A stretch of 64,000 bases of DNA from Kosakonia sacchari SP1 (GTDB lineage Bacteria > Pseudomonadota > Gammaproteobacteria > Enterobacterales > Enterobacteriaceae). The notes under the pieces were generated by a model, which ran no database searches, was not told where the DNA came from, and saw nothing but the letters and a program-made list of their open reading frames with translations. The DNA is taken from positions 496,001 through 560,000 of the forward strand of contig NZ_CP007215.2 of the NCBI RefSeq assembly GCF_000300455.3. The letters run 5' to 3'. Of the stretch, positions 11,612-21,509 are shown in pieces; positions within the stretch are counted from its first letter, which is position 1, and every line of letters starts with the position of its first letter. Made by a program: the position numbers and the translations under genes.

Positions 11612-13948
11612 ATGAAGCAAATCCGTTTACTGGCGCAATATTACGTCGACCTGATGATGAAGCTGGGTCTGGTGCGTTTTTCCATGCTGCTTGCTTTGGC
11701 GCTAGTGGTGCTGGCAATCGTGGTGCAGATGGCCGTTACCATGGTGTTGCAGGGCCAAGTGGAGAGCATAGATGTTATCCGCTCCATCTTTTTTGGCTTG
11801 CTGATCACGCCATGGGCGGTCTATTTCTTATCGGTGGTGGTTGAGCAACTCGAAGAGTCGCGCCAGCGTTTGTCGCGGCTGGTCGAGAAACTGGAAGAGA
11901 TGCGCGAGCGCGACCTGAAGCTCAATGTGCAGTTGAAAGACAATATTGCCAAGCTTAACCAGGAGATCAGCGACCGCGAGAAAGCGGAAGCCGAGCGCCA
12001 GGAAACCTTTGAAAAACTCAAAATAGAGATGCAGGAGCGTGAGCAGACGCAAATCCAGCTCGAACAGCAATCCTCTTTTCTGCGTTCCTTCCTCGACGCT
12101 TCGCCGGATCTGGTGTTCTATCGCAATGAAGACAAAGAGTTCTCTGGTTGTAACCGGGCGATGGAACTGTTGACCGGTAAGAGCGAGAAACAGCTTATTC
12201 ACCTCAAACCGCAGGACGTCTACTCGCCGGAAGCGGCAGAAAAAGTGATCGAGACCGACGAAAAAGTTTTCCGTCATAACGTCTCTTTAACCTACGAACA
12301 GTGGCTGGATTACCCGGACGGTCGCAAAGCCTGTTTCGAGATCCGCAAAGTCCCGTATTACGATCGCGTCGGTAAACGCCACGGGTTGATGGGCTTTGGT
12401 CGCGATATCACCGAGCGTAAACGCTACCAGGACGCGCTGGAGCGCGCCAGCCGGGATAAGACCACCTTTATTTCCACCATCAGCCATGAGCTGCGTACGC
12501 CGCTGAATGGTATTGTTGGATTAAGCCGTATTCTGCTGGATACCGATTTAACGCAAGAGCAGGAAAAATACCTGAAGACGATCCATGTCTCCGCCGTAAC
12601 GCTCGGCAATATTTTCAACGATATTATCGACATGGATAAGATGGAGCGGCGCAAAGTCCAACTGGATAATCAACCGCTTGATTTCACCAGTTTCCTGGCC
12701 GATCTGGAAAACCTCTCCGCCCTGCAGGCGCACCAGAAAGGGTTGCGCTTTGTTCTTGATCCAACATTGCCGCTGCCGCATCAGGTGGTTACGGACGGTA
12801 CGCGTTTGCGCCAGATCCTGTGGAACCTTATCAGCAACGCCGTCAAATTTACCCGTGAAGGGCAGGTCGTGGTGCGCGTGCGTTATGACGAAGGCGATAT
12901 GCTGCACTTTGAAGTGCAGGATTCCGGGATCGGTATTCCCCGCGATGAGCAGGATAAAATTTTCGCCATGTATTACCAGGTGAAAGATAGCCACGGCGGT
13001 AAACCGGCGACAGGAACTGGCATTGGCCTGGCCGTTTCGCGCCGTCTGGCGAAGAACATGGGCGGCGACATTACCGTCAGCAGTGAGCCAGGGGCGGGTT
13101 CGATATTTACCTTGACCATTCACGCTCCGGCGGTGGCGGAAGAAGTTGAAGACGCGTTTGAAGATGATGATATGCCGCTTCCGGCGTTACATGTGCTGCT
13201 GGTGGAAGATATCGAGCTGAACGTGATTGTCGCGCGCTCGGTGCTGGAAAAACTGGGCAGCAGCGTGGATGTCGCCATGACCGGCACTGCCGCGCTGGAG
13301 ATGTTCACGCCGGGTGAATACGATTTGGTGTTGCTGGATATTCAGTTGCCGGATATGACCGGGCTGGATATTTCGCGAGAGTTGACCCGCCGTTACGCGC
13401 GTGAGGATTTACCGCCGCTGGTGGCGCTTACCGCCAACGTGCTGAAAGACAAACAGGAATACCTCGATGCGGGCATGGATGATGTATTAAGCAAACCGCT
13501 GGCAGTCCCGGCATTAACTGCCATGATTAAAAAGTTCTGGGATGCGAGTGAAAGTGAGGAGGAACCCGTGACAACTATGGACAACAGTAAAGTACAAACG
13601 CTGCTTGATACCGCCATGCTTGAGCAATATATCGAGCTGGTCGGGCCGAAATTAATTACCGACGGGCTGGATGTGTTTGAAAAAATGATGCCGGGCTATT
13701 TGAGCGTGCTTGAATCAAACCTGACCGCGCGCGACCAAAAAGGGATTGTGGAAGAGGGCCATAAAATTAAAGGCGCTGCGGGTTCTGTCGGGCTGCGTCA
13801 TTTGCAACAGCTTGGTCAACAGATTCAGTCTCCCGATCTTCCTGCGTGGTGGGATAACGTCGGCGACTGGGTGGAAGAGATGAAGCAGGAGTGGCGCAAC
13901 GATGTGGCGGTATTAAAAGTCTGGGTGGCGGACGCTGGAAAAAAATGA
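11612..13948 (+). CDS. arcB: Anaerobic sensor kinase ArcB
   Basis: Tripartite hybrid histidine kinase, 778 aa, exactly the E. coli length. Two membrane helices (about 23-47 and 58-77) are followed by a coiled-coil linker (80-150) and a PAS domain with redox cysteines C180 and C241. The transmitter carries His292 (ISHELRTPLNG). A receiver with LLDIQLPDM (Asp576 by alignment) and a C-terminal HPt domain with EEGHKIKGAAGS (His717) complete it. The kinase phosphorylates ArcA when quinones are reduced. I chose the ATG at 11612 (MKQIRLLAQ) after GAGGAAA. Its stop codon lies in the ArcZ terminator stem. Confidence 0.98.
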   Translation: MKQIRLLAQYYVDLMMKLGLVRFSMLLALALVVLAIVVQMAVTMVLQGQVESIDVIRSIFFGLLITPWAVYFLSVVVEQLEESRQRLSRLVEKLEEMRERDLKLNVQLKDNIAKLNQEISDREKAEAERQETFEKLKIEMQEREQTQIQLEQQSSFLRSFLDASPDLVFYRNEDKEFSGCNRAMELLTGKSEKQLIHLKPQDVYSPEAAEKVIETDEKVFRHNVSLTYEQWLDYPDGRKACFEIRKVPYYDRVGKRHGLMGFGRDITERKRYQDALERASRDKTTFISTISHELRTPLNGIVGLSRILLDTDLTQEQEKYLKTIHVSAVTLGNIFNDIIDMDKMERRKVQLDNQPLDFTSFLADLENLSALQAHQKGLRFVLDPTLPLPHQVVTDGTRLRQILWNLISNAVKFTREGQVVVRVRYDEGDMLHFEVQDSGIGIPRDEQDKIFAMYYQVKDSHGGKPATGTGIGLAVSRRLAKNMGGDITVSSEPGAGSIFTLTIHAPAVAEEVEDAFEDDDMPLPALHVLLVEDIELNVIVARSVLEKLGSSVDVAMTGTAALEMFTPGEYDLVLLDIQLPDMTGLDISRELTRRYAREDLPPLVALTANVLKDKQEYLDAGMDDVLSKPLAVPALTAMIKKFWDASESEEEPVTTMDNSKVQTLLDTAMLEQYIELVGPKLITDGLDVFEKMMPGYLSVLESNLTARDQKGIVEEGHKIKGAAGSVGLRHLQQLGQQIQSPDLPAWWDNVGDWVEEMKQEWRNDVAVLKVWVADAGKK

Positions 13949-14064
13949 CCCCGGATTAACCGGGGTGCGCGAATACTGCGCCAACACCAGGGAAATCGTG
14001 GCTGCGCCGTAATTGAGTTGTTTTTTTGCAAGGGCGTAGCCTGAAAAAATTCGACCACACGCAC
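13940..14064 (-). ncRNA. arcZ: ArcZ small RNA
   Basis: Read on the minus strand, the gap between arcB and elbB carries the conserved 3' half of ArcZ: TTACGGCGCAGCC, then GATTTCCCTGGTGTTGGCG and CAGTATTCGCGCACC. It ends in a terminator CCCCGG-TTAAT-CCGGGG and TCATTTTTTT. The presumed 5' end (GTGCG...) is near 14064, with a possible -10 TATCTT just upstream (14067-14072), giving about 125 nt against 121 in E. coli. ArcZ is an Hfq-dependent RNA that activates rpoS and represses flhDC, and it is known to act on arcB mRNA. The 3' end is antisense to the last codons of arcB. The 5' half is less conserved, so that end is approximate. Confidence 0.92.
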
Positions 14065-14178
14065 ATAAGATAGCAAATCTTAAATGATTTGTTACATCAA
14101 TCAGTGAAATGTGTGAAGCAAGGCTCCCTTATCAAAATTTTTAATTATCGTCAGTACGTTGCATAAAGGATGAGCAAA

Positions 14179-14832
14179 ATGAAAAAAGTCGGCGTGATTC
14201 TCAGCGGCGCAGGGGTATATGACGGTTCGGAGATTCATGAAGCGGTGATTACGCTGCTAGCAATTGCCCGTCATGGTGCGCAGGCGGTCTGTTTCGCTCC
14301 CGATAAATGGCAAAGCGATGTGGTAAACCATTTGACGGGCGAAACGCTGGCTGAGCGACGTAATGTACTGATTGAATCCGCCCGTATTGCCCGTGGCAAT
14401 GTCCAGCCGTTATCGCAGGCATCTGCAAACGATCTGGATGCGCTGATTGTTCCCGGTGGTTTTGGCGCGGCAAAAAACCTCAGTGATTTTGCCAGCCTCG
14501 GCAGTGAATGCAACGTTGACAGCAGCCTGAAAATGCTGGCACTGGAGATGCACGAAGCAGGTAAACCGCTCGGTTTTATGTGCATCGCACCAGCGATGTT
14601 GCCGAAAATTTTCGATTTTCCCCTACGCCTGACAATCGGCACGGATATTGATACCGCCGAAGTGCTGGAAGAGATGGGTGCCGAGCATGTGCCGTGCCCG
14701 GTCAACGATATTGTTGTCGACGAAGAGCACAAAGTGGTGACGACGCCGGCTTATATGCTGGCGGAGGACATCGCGCAGGCCGCCTCCGGTATTGAAAAGC
14801 TGGTAGCGCGCGTGCTGGTGCTGGCCGAATGA
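14179..14832 (+). CDS. elbB: Isoprenoid biosynthesis glyoxalase ElbB
   Basis: 217 aa, DJ-1/PfpI class I amidotransferase fold with glyoxalase activity in E. coli. The nucleophile elbow FMCIAPAML around residue 137 is intact, and [12 protein letters not shown] lies near residue 95. The ATG at 14179 is preferred over the one at 14170: AAGGA at 14166-14170 is spaced 8 bases from 14179 but overlaps the first ATG. The N-terminal loop reads SGAGVYDG where E. coli, as I recall it, has SGCGVYDG; that cysteine is not the elbow cysteine. It overlaps mtgA by four bases. Confidence 0.95.
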   Translation: MKKVGVILSGAGVYDGSEIHEAVITLLAIARHGAQAVCFAPDKWQSDVVNHLTGETLAERRNVLIESARIARGNVQPLSQASANDLDALIVPGGFGAAKNLSDFASLGSECNVDSSLKMLALEMHEAGKPLGFMCIAPAMLPKIFDFPLRLTIGTDIDTAEVLEEMGAEHVPCPVNDIVVDEEHKVVTTPAYMLAEDIAQAASGIEKLVARVLVLAE

Positions 14833-15560
14833 GGAAGTGGTTTCGCGGCCCGCTGAAAGCCACCTTAAAGCGCATTGCTCTGCGGGTGTTGTGCGTACTG
14901 GCGCTCTTCTGGGGTGGCGGCATTGTGCTGTTCAGTTTCCTGCCGGTGCCTTTTTCCGCCGTGATGGTGGAACGCCAACTGGGCGCGTGGTTTAGTGGTG
15001 ACTTTGGCTATGTCGCGCATTCCGACTGGGTCGGTATGGATGATATTTCTCCGTGGATGGCGCTGGCGGTGGTGGCCGCTGAAGATCAGCGTTTTCCCGA
15101 TCACTGGGGGCTGGATTTTAGCGCCATTGAGAAAGCGCTCTCGCATAACGAGCGCCATGAGAATCGTATTCGCGGTGCGTCGACGATTTCACAGCAGACG
15201 GTGAAAAACCTGCTGCTATGGGATGGAAAAAGCTGGGTGCGTAAAGGGCTGGAAGCCGGGCTGACGCTTGGGATGGAAGCGGTGTGGACCAAGCGGCGGA
15301 TCCTGACGGTTTATCTTAATATTGCGGAATTTGGCGATGGAGTGTTCGGCGTCGAGGAAGCATCGCAGCGCTATTTCCATAAACCGGCGAGCCGCTTAAC
15401 CATGTCGGAAGCGGCGCTACTGGCCGCCGTATTGCCAAACCCGATCCGTTTTCAGGCCGCCGCGCCATCTGGCTATGTCCGTAGCCGTCAGGCATGGATC
15501 CTGCGCCAGATGCGGCAGCTAGGCGGGGAAGCGTTCCTGGAGCGCAACAAGCTGTACTGA
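14829..15560 (+). CDS. mtgA: Monofunctional peptidoglycan transglycosylase
   Basis: 243 aa GT51 glycosyltransferase that polymerises lipid II without a transpeptidase domain. One N-terminal membrane helix (about 17-40) anchors it. Catalytic motifs are [12 protein letters not shown] (first glutamate near residue 84), [14 protein letters not shown], and [15 protein letters not shown]. The ATG overlaps the elbB stop (ATGA), so the two are translationally coupled. The stop codon is one base from the convergent ptsO stop; E. coli has yrbL in between. Confidence 0.97.
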   Translation: MRKWFRGPLKATLKRIALRVLCVLALFWGGGIVLFSFLPVPFSAVMVERQLGAWFSGDFGYVAHSDWVGMDDISPWMALAVVAAEDQRFPDHWGLDFSAIEKALSHNERHENRIRGASTISQQTVKNLLLWDGKSWVRKGLEAGLTLGMEAVWTKRRILTVYLNIAEFGDGVFGVEEASQRYFHKPASRLTMSEAALLAAVLPNPIRFQAAAPSGYVRSRQAWILRQMRQLGGEAFLERNKLY

Positions 15561-15561
15561 A

Positions 15562-15834
15562 TTAATCTTCATCAAACCCGGCGTTAAACAGCGCAATCAC
15601 AGCCGCCAGCGCTTCTTCTTCCTGCGGGCCGCTGGCCTCCACTTCAATTTGTCGACCTTTTGCAGAATCGAGCATCAGCAGCGCAATCACGCTGCTGGCT
15701 TCGGCTTCGGTGCCTTCATCATTGCGCAGCAGCACTTCCGCATCGAAGCCCTGAACCAGTTCAAACAGTTTCATGGCCGGGCGCGCATGCATTCCCAGCT
15801 TATTGGTGATCTCAACGGTTTGTTTTACGGTCAT
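15562..15834 (-). CDS. ptsO: Nitrogen PTS phosphocarrier NPr
   Basis: 90 aa HPr paralogue. His16 in GMHARP accepts phosphate from EI-Ntr (PtsP) and passes it to PtsN. It is the last gene of the rpoN-hpf-ptsN-rapZ-ptsO cluster, and its start overlaps the rapZ stop by four bases. No terminator is visible between its stop and the convergent mtgA stop, one base away. Confidence 0.98.
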   Translation of the reverse strand: MTVKQTVEITNKLGMHARPAMKLFELVQGFDAEVLLRNDEGTEAEASSVIALLMLDSAKGRQIEVEASGPQEEEALAAVIALFNAGFDED

Positions 15835-16685
15835 GTTTTGCGTTTTTCCAGCGTACGGTGACGGGATTGAACGTTCTTACCGCGCGAGCGGAAATAATCC
15901 GCCAGTTGTTCAGCGACATAGACGGAGCGATGTTTACCACCGGTACAACCGATGGCCACGGTCAGATAACTACGGTTGTTGGTCTCCAGCATCGGTAGCC
16001 ACAACTCAAGATAACTACGCGTCTGATAGATAAAATTGTGCACTTCCGTATGTCTGTCGAGGAATGCCGCGACGGGTTTATCGAGGCCGGTCATCGGGCG
16101 CAATTTAGGATCCCAGTGCGGGTTCGGCAGGAAACGAACGTCAAAGACGTAATCCGCATCGATAGGAATGCCGTGCTTGAAACCGAAGGATTCGAAAACC
16201 ATGGTCAGTTCGCGTTCGCGCTTACCTAACAGGCGCGTACGCAGCATTTCTGCCAGCTCATGCACCGACATTTCCGAGGTATCGACAATCAGATCTGCGC
16301 GTGAACGCAGCGGTTCCAGCAAGTTGCTCTCTTCGTCAATCGCGCTTTCAAGCGACAGATTTTTGCTGGAAAGCGGATGCAGGCGGCGTGTATCGCTGTA
16401 ACGACGGATCAGCGTGTTGCGATCGGCATCGAGAAACAATAACTGCGGTGAAAAGGCGTCCGGCAGATTGCTCATCGCCTGTTCAAAAATTTCCGGCGAC
16501 TCCGGCATATTTCGCACATCGATACTGACGGCTGCGGAAGTCTGACGCTCGGCAAGCGTCTGCGCCAGCTCCGGCAGCAGCACAACAGGCAGGTTGTCGA
16601 CGCAATAAAAACCCATATCTTCAAGGGCGCGCAGAGCGACGGATTTCCCTGAACCCGAACGACCACTGACGATCATCAGGACCAT
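15831..16685 (-). CDS. rapZ: RNase adaptor protein RapZ
   Basis: 284 aa, the E. coli length. It binds glucosamine-6-phosphate and delivers the sRNA GlmZ to RNase E, thereby tuning glmS. The N-terminal P-loop GRSGSGKS is at residues 8-15. The C-terminal domain keeps the basic RNA-binding tail ([18 protein letters not shown]) and the [11 protein letters not shown] phosphate-binding motif. It lies between ptsN, 45 bases upstream, and ptsO, with which it overlaps by four bases. Confidence 0.98.
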   Translation of the reverse strand: MVLMIVSGRSGSGKSVALRALEDMGFYCVDNLPVVLLPELAQTLAERQTSAAVSIDVRNMPESPEIFEQAMSNLPDAFSPQLLFLDADRNTLIRRYSDTRRLHPLSSKNLSLESAIDEESNLLEPLRSRADLIVDTSEMSVHELAEMLRTRLLGKRERELTMVFESFGFKHGIPIDADYVFDVRFLPNPHWDPKLRPMTGLDKPVAAFLDRHTEVHNFIYQTRSYLELWLPMLETNNRSYLTVAIGCTGGKHRSVYVAEQLADYFRSRGKNVQSRHRTLEKRKT

Positions 16686-16730
16686 GAACCATTTCTCCTC
16701 AGTACGACTGATAAAAAGGTTTCCTTCCCG

Positions 16731-17222
16731 TTACGCATCGTCGCTTTCACCTTCCGTCTGCGTGATGATTTGATATAGCTCTTCATCACTTTGCGCGCTG
16801 CGCAGGCGCCGGCAGATGGTTTTGTCCGCCAGCCTTTTTGCGACCAGCGAGAGCGTATGCAGATGCGTTTTGGTTTGATCCGCTGGCACCAATAGGGCAA
16901 ACAGCAGATCGACAGGCTGATTATCGATAGCGTCGAAGGCAATGGGCGTTTCGAGTTGCACAAAAACGCCAACGGCGCGAAGCGTGTCTTCTTCAAGCTT
17001 ACCGTGAGGAATGGCGATACCGTTTCCAATGCCGGTGCTGCCCATTTTCTCGCGCGTAAGAATCGCTTCAAAGACGACTTGTGGCGGTAAGCCTAACTGT
17101 TTTGCCGCCAGTTCACTGATGATTTCCAGAGCACGTTTTTTACTCTGGCAGTGAACGCCGCTACGGGTACATTCCTGGTTAAGGACATTGCTCAATTGAA
17201 GAGCGGAATCGTTATTCATCAT
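16731..17222 (-). CDS. ptsN: Nitrogen PTS enzyme IIA-Ntr
   Basis: 163 aa EIIA of the fructose/mannitol class. His73 (IAIPHGK) is the phosphorylation site. Unphosphorylated PtsN binds TrkA and KdpD and so links nitrogen and carbon status to potassium uptake. The protein is almost identical to E. coli apart from the N- and C-termini. It is separated from hpf by 81 bases that contain a perfect 10-bp hairpin. Confidence 0.98.
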   Translation of the reverse strand: MMNNDSALQLSNVLNQECTRSGVHCQSKKRALEIISELAAKQLGLPPQVVFEAILTREKMGSTGIGNGIAIPHGKLEEDTLRAVGVFVQLETPIAFDAIDNQPVDLLFALLVPADQTKTHLHTLSLVAKRLADKTICRRLRSAQSDEELYQIITQTEGESDDA

Positions 17223-17251
17223 AATTTCACCTGAGCGACGCCAGAGCCAGT

Positions 17252-17276
17252 CACCCTACCGGGTTACGGTAGGGTG
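17252..17276 (-). repeat. Perfect hairpin between hpf and ptsN
   Basis: CACCCTACCG / CGGTAGGGTG with a 5-base loop, no T run on either strand. It is inside the rpoN operon message and could be an RNA processing or stabilising element; that role is inference. Confidence 0.55.
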
Positions 17277-17303
17277 CAACGCGCCAGACGGACGCTCGGA
17301 CAA

Positions 17304-17591
17304 TTAGTGTTGTTTCAGTTTATCTTTATGCTTCGTGAGCTGCCGCGCCAGTTTATCGATCAAACCGTCGATAGCAGCATACATATCCTGCCCTTCCGCA
17401 CTGGCATGCAACTCGCCGCCATTGACATGGAGCGTCGCATCCGAGGTGTGAGTCACTTTCTCCACTTTCAACACAATATAGACCTGATTAATCCTTTCGA
17501 AATACTGTTCGAGCTTGGCGAATTTCGTGGTCACAAATTCACGCAGAGCATCAGTGATCTCGACGTTTTGTCCTGTGATGTTAAGCTGCAT
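17304..17591 (-). CDS. hpf: Ribosome hibernation promoting factor
   Basis: 95 aa short-type HPF (S30AE family), beginning MQLNITGQNVEIT. It binds the 30S A and P sites and, with RMF, forms 100S dimers in stationary phase. The short C-terminus (LTKHKDKLKQH) distinguishes it from RaiA and long HPF. An in-frame ORF extends 28 codons further upstream, but that part overlaps the rpoN end and has no family similarity, so the start is placed at 17591, 22 bases after rpoN. Confidence 0.97.
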   Translation of the reverse strand: MQLNITGQNVEITDALREFVTTKFAKLEQYFERINQVYIVLKVEKVTHTSDATLHVNGGELHASAEGQDMYAAIDGLIDKLARQLTKHKDKLKQH

Positions 17592-17613
17592 AGTGTCTTC
17601 CTTATCGGTTGGG

Positions 17614-19047
17614 TCAAACCAGCTGTTTACGCTGATTCGACGGCGGAATGGATAAAGATTCTCGATACTTCGCAACGGTACGCCGCGCCACCATAATTCC
17701 TTGATCGGAAAGCAGGGTCGTCAGCTTACTGTCGCTCAGCGGTTTTGCAGGGTTTTCTGCGGCGATCAATTTCTTCACCAGCGCGCGAATAGCGGTAGAG
17801 GAGGCTTCGCCACCACCTTCGGTATTGACATGGCTGGAGAAGAAATACTTCAGCTCGAAAATGCCGCGAGGACTGTGCAGGTACTTCTGGGTCGTTACAC
17901 GAGAAATCGTCGACTCGTGCATCTCGACGGCCTGGGCTATATCGGCCAGCACCATCGGTTTCATAAATTCTTCGCCTTGTTCAAAGAAGGCTTGCTGCTG
18001 CTCAACAATGCAGCGACTAACGCGCAACAGCGTGTCGTTGCGGCTCTCCAGGCTTTTGATCAACCACTTCGCTTCCTGCAAGTTACTGCGGATGAACTGG
18101 TTGTCGGCATCGTTACGTGCGCCGCCGCCCATCGAGGCATAATGCTGGTTGATTTGCAGACGTGGAATGCTGTCGGAGTTCAGTTCCACCGTCCAGCGAC
18201 CATTATGTTTGCGTACCAGAACATCCGGAATCACATATTCCGGTTCGCTGGTCTGGATCGACTGGCCCGGGCGCGGATCCAGAGACTGGATCAGATTCAC
18301 CGCCTCTTTCAGCACCTCTTCTTTCAGGCGCGTCACGCGCATCAGGGTGCGGAAATCGTGATTGGCGAGCAGATCCAAGTGATCGCTAATGATAAGCCGG
18401 GCCTCTTCACACCACGGTGTCTCTTTGGCGAACTGCGAGAGCTGGATCAGCAGGCAGTCACGCAGATCCCGCGCGGCAACGCCAACGGGATCGAAGCGCT
18501 GAATACGTTTAAGTACCGCCTCAACCTCATCAAGCCCCACGTCATCATTGCCCATGCTCTCCAGCACTTCTTCCAGCGAAACGGTGAGATAGCCTGTTTC
18601 GTCAACGGCATCGACAATAGACGTTGCGATAGCACGATCGGTGTCAGAGAAGGGCGTCAGCCCTACCTGCCACATTAGATAATCTTGCAATGACTGCGTG
18701 GTTTCGCCCTGATAGATAGGCAATTCGTCATCGATGTAATCGTGGCTGCTACCGGAAGGAGTACCTGCGGTGTAAATTTCATCCCAGCTGGCATCCAACG
18801 GCAACTCATCCGGCATCTCTTTTTGTTCGAGAGCGTCGACGGTATCCAGGCCGTCATTTTCCTGAACCTGCTGGCTATCGACTTCCTCATGAAGATCAGT
18901 TTGTTCCAGCAATGGATTACTCTCCAGCGCTTGCTGAAGTTCCTGCTGAAGTTCCAACGTGGACAACTGCAGCAGACGGATAGCCTGTTGCAGTTGTGGC
19001 GTCATGGCTAGCTGTTGGCTGAGCCTTAGTTGCAAACCTTGCTTCAT
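17614..19047 (-). CDS. rpoN: RNA polymerase sigma-54 factor
   Basis: 477 aa, the E. coli length. Region I is glutamine-rich ([20 protein letters not shown]), which holds the holoenzyme silent until an activator ATPase acts. Region II is acidic and variable (about 55-110), followed by the core-binding region and the DNA-binding region ending in the RpoN box [10 protein letters not shown] (454-463). The ATG at 19047 gives the family N-terminus; an ATG eight codons upstream is less likely. The region II sequence differs more from E. coli than the rest, as expected. Confidence 0.98.
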   Translation of the reverse strand: MKQGLQLRLSQQLAMTPQLQQAIRLLQLSTLELQQELQQALESNPLLEQTDLHEEVDSQQVQENDGLDTVDALEQKEMPDELPLDASWDEIYTAGTPSGSSHDYIDDELPIYQGETTQSLQDYLMWQVGLTPFSDTDRAIATSIVDAVDETGYLTVSLEEVLESMGNDDVGLDEVEAVLKRIQRFDPVGVAARDLRDCLLIQLSQFAKETPWCEEARLIISDHLDLLANHDFRTLMRVTRLKEEVLKEAVNLIQSLDPRPGQSIQTSEPEYVIPDVLVRKHNGRWTVELNSDSIPRLQINQHYASMGGGARNDADNQFIRSNLQEAKWLIKSLESRNDTLLRVSRCIVEQQQAFFEQGEEFMKPMVLADIAQAVEMHESTISRVTTQKYLHSPRGIFELKYFFSSHVNTEGGGEASSTAIRALVKKLIAAENPAKPLSDSKLTTLLSDQGIMVARRTVAKYRESLSIPPSNQRKQLV

Positions 19048-19095
19048 ATTCAGAGCAGCACTCTCCGACAAAAAACGTCAATAAACCCTACCCTA

Positions 19096-19821
19096 TCAGA
19101 GTCTGAAGTCTTCCCCAAGATACACGCGCTTAACGTGTTCGTCTTCAAGGATTTGCTGCGGTGTTCCATGCGCAATGAGATGCCCCTGGCTGACGATATA
19201 AGCACGCTCACACACTGCCAGCGTTTCACGAACGTTATGGTCAGTAATCAGCACGCCCAGACCGCTGTCACGCAGGTGCTCAATGATACGTTTGATATCG
19301 ATAACGGAAATCGGATCAACGCCGGCAAAGGGTTCATCCAGCAGGATAAATTTCGGATTCGCCGCCAGCGCGCGGGCAATTTCCACACGGCGACGTTCGC
19401 CACCGGAGAGCGATTGGCCCATATTGTCGCGCAGATGTTCAATGTGGAACTCTTCCATCAGCTCATTGGCGCGATCTTCGCGTTGCTCTGAGGTCAGGTC
19501 ATCGCGGATTTGCAGAACGGCCATCAGGTTATCGTAGACGCTCAGGCGGCGAAAAATCGAGGCTTCCTGCGGAAGATAACCAATACCGCGGCGCGCACGT
19601 GCATGCAGCGGCAGCAAGCTGATGTCTTCATCATCAATAATGATGTTACCCGCGTCACGCGACACAATACCTACCACCATATAAAAAGTGGTGGTTTTCC
19701 CTGCGCCGTTAGGGCCGAGCAGCCCGACGATTTCGCCAGAGTTGACGGTCAGACTGACATCCTCAACTACGCGGCGGCCTTTATAAGCCTTGGCGAGATT
19801 CTTTGCAGTTAATGTTGCCAT
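19096..19821 (-). CDS. lptB: LPS export ATPase LptB
   Basis: 241 aa ABC ATPase that drives LPS extraction by LptFG and transport along the LptC-A-D bridge. Walker A GPNGAGKT is at 36-43. The signature is LSGGERRR and Walker B is [12 protein letters not shown], with the H-loop in LITDHNVRE. It follows lptA after six bases and precedes rpoN; the order lptC-lptA-lptB-rpoN is conserved in enterobacteria. Confidence 0.98.
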   Translation of the reverse strand: MATLTAKNLAKAYKGRRVVEDVSLTVNSGEIVGLLGPNGAGKTTTFYMVVGIVSRDAGNIIIDDEDISLLPLHARARRGIGYLPQEASIFRRLSVYDNLMAVLQIRDDLTSEQREDRANELMEEFHIEHLRDNMGQSLSGGERRRVEIARALAANPKFILLDEPFAGVDPISVIDIKRIIEHLRDSGLGVLITDHNVRETLAVCERAYIVSQGHLIAHGTPQQILEDEHVKRVYLGEDFRL

Positions 19822-19827
19822 AACGAA

Positions 19828-20388
19828 TTAATTACTCTTTTTTTGCGCCGGGGCCGGGGTTTGTTTATTGCTCTTATCCTGCAACTGCGACGGAACCAGA
19901 ACGGTGGTCACGCGTTTGCCTTTGTCGCTGAACGCCTGCATTTTCTGCTCTTTCACCAGATAAGTGATTTTGTCACCGGTGATATTACTATCCAGCTGTT
20001 CCAGATAGGCGTTACCAGTCAGCACAACGAAATCTTTTTCCAGTTCGTAATGCATCTGCGAGGAGTGGCCCTTAACGGGTTTGCCATTGTCCTGCATTTG
20101 GTAAAACGTCGCCGGGTTGCCGTAACCGTCAATGATCTCTTTACCTTGCTGACCACCCGGACGGGTAACGACGACTTTGTCGGCATTAATTTTAATTGTT
20201 CCCTGGGTTACCACGACGTTGCCGGTGAAGGTCACGACATTACCCTGCATATCCAGCGACTGCTGATCGGAGTCGATATGGATAGGCTGATCGGTATCCC
20301 CGGTCACGGCGAGCGCCGGAAGCGCGGCGGCCAAAAGCGTGGTGGCCAATACAAGATTAAGGCTGCGTTTGTTTGTTTTGAATTTCAT
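19828..20388 (-). CDS. lptA: LPS transport periplasmic protein LptA
   Basis: 186 aa (E. coli 185). Signal peptide MKFKTNKRSLNLVLATTL with cleavage likely after ALPALA (residue 27). The rest is the OstA-type beta-jellyroll that polymerises into the periplasmic bridge for LPS. The C-terminus is a short polar tail (NKQTPAPAQKKSN). The start at 20388 lies inside lptC (32-base overlap), as in E. coli, so translation is coupled. Confidence 0.97.
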   Translation of the reverse strand: MKFKTNKRSLNLVLATTLLAAALPALAVTGDTDQPIHIDSDQQSLDMQGNVVTFTGNVVVTQGTIKINADKVVVTRPGGQQGKEIIDGYGNPATFYQMQDNGKPVKGHSSQMHYELEKDFVVLTGNAYLEQLDSNITGDKITYLVKEQKMQAFSDKGKRVTTVLVPSQLQDKSNKQTPAPAQKKSN

Positions 20389-20932
20389 AGGAGCTTCTAA
20401 CCTTTTCAATCAGCTCGGCGTTTTTGCTGCGTAAGTTGCCGCGCATTTTCAGGCCGGTGGAATTAAATGTTGTACCGTACAACGTGACCTGATCATTCGA
20501 GGTAACATCCTGCGTTACCAGGTTAATCTGGGCGTTATCCGTAGTGATTTTTCGCAGCTGGGCGTCCGCCGTCAGCGCATTGACTTCAACATGTCCATAA
20601 AGATAAAGCATTTTGTCATCGGTCAGCTTTGCTTTGTCTGACTTTATCGACCAGGTTGGAACCTTATTCTCGTCGAATGTTGTCAGAACGGGCTGCGCGA
20701 ACCAACTCACACCTTCAGCAGAAAAGTATTCCACGTTCTGCGCGATAAGCCGGTAGTTAAGCGCCCCTTCCGGGCTATAAACCACCGTATCCGTATGTTG
20801 GCTTTTGTAAGTCGGGTCGGCAGTATTGGTGGCGACCGGATCCGGCTCATCCTGAGCCGTCAGGTTGATCCCTATCAGGATCAGTGCGGCCAGCGCCAGC
20901 AGAATGATGACCCAACGTCTGGTTTTACTCAT
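20357..20932 (-). CDS. lptC: LPS export protein LptC
   Basis: 191 aa, the E. coli length. One N-terminal membrane helix (about residues 7-24) anchors a periplasmic beta-jellyroll that receives LPS from LptB2FG and hands it to LptA. It overlaps kdsC by four bases at its start and lptA by 32 bases at its end, so the cluster is tightly coupled. Confidence 0.97.
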   Translation of the reverse strand: MSKTRRWVIILLALAALILIGINLTAQDEPDPVATNTADPTYKSQHTDTVVYSPEGALNYRLIAQNVEYFSAEGVSWFAQPVLTTFDENKVPTWSIKSDKAKLTDDKMLYLYGHVEVNALTADAQLRKITTDNAQINLVTQDVTSNDQVTLYGTTFNSTGLKMRGNLRSKNAELIEKVRSSYEIQNKQTQP

Positions 20933-21495
20933 ATCGATTGCCCTTTGGCCTCATCCAGCTTGCCTTGCGCCAGCAACAACAAATCACAGACTTCACGAAC
21001 TGCGCCTCGGCCGCCATTAATGCGCGTAACGTAATCCACGCGTGAAAGCAGCAGCGGATGCGCATCGGCAACGGCAACGCTCAAGCCAATTTCCGCCATC
21101 ACTGGCCAGTCGATCAGATCATCACCCACATAAGCAACCTGCTCGGGGGTGAGCGCCAGTTTTGCCAGCAGCTCGCGGTAAGCGAGCAGTTTATCCGACT
21201 GACCTTGATACAAGTGCTTAATCTTTAGCGTTTCGCAGCGATCTTCCACTAGTTTAGCTTTTCGCCCGGTAATTATGGCAACCTCAATGTCGGAAGTGAG
21301 CGCACAGCGGATCCCGTAACCATCGCGCACATTAAATGCTTTCAGCTCTTCTCCGTTATTGCCCATATAGATGAGCCCATCGGATAACACGCCGTCCACA
21401 TCCAGAATCAACAGGCGTATTTTTTCCGCTTTCGCCATAACTTGCGTACTTACCGGCCCATAACAGGTCGCAAGCGACGCGCCAGCATTACTCAT
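20929..21495 (-). CDS. kdsC: KDO-8-phosphate phosphatase
   Basis: 188 aa HAD-family phosphatase that produces free Kdo for LPS inner core and lipid A. The catalytic motif LDVDGVLSDG puts Asp32 and Asp34 in place; motif III is VAYVGDDLIDWP. It follows kdsD after 14 bases, so two successive-but-one steps of the Kdo pathway are adjacent, and they lie upstream of LPS export genes. Confidence 0.98.
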   Translation of the reverse strand: MSNAGASLATCYGPVSTQVMAKAEKIRLLILDVDGVLSDGLIYMGNNGEELKAFNVRDGYGIRCALTSDIEVAIITGRKAKLVEDRCETLKIKHLYQGQSDKLLAYRELLAKLALTPEQVAYVGDDLIDWPVMAEIGLSVAVADAHPLLLSRVDYVTRINGGRGAVREVCDLLLLAQGKLDEAKGQSI

Positions 21496-21509
21496 TCTTA
21501 TGTCCTTCT

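Noticed and set aside
14170-14178. ATG at 14170 as elbB start
   Set aside because: It overlaps the AAGGA ribosome binding site; the ATG at 14179 has correct spacing and gives the E. coli length.
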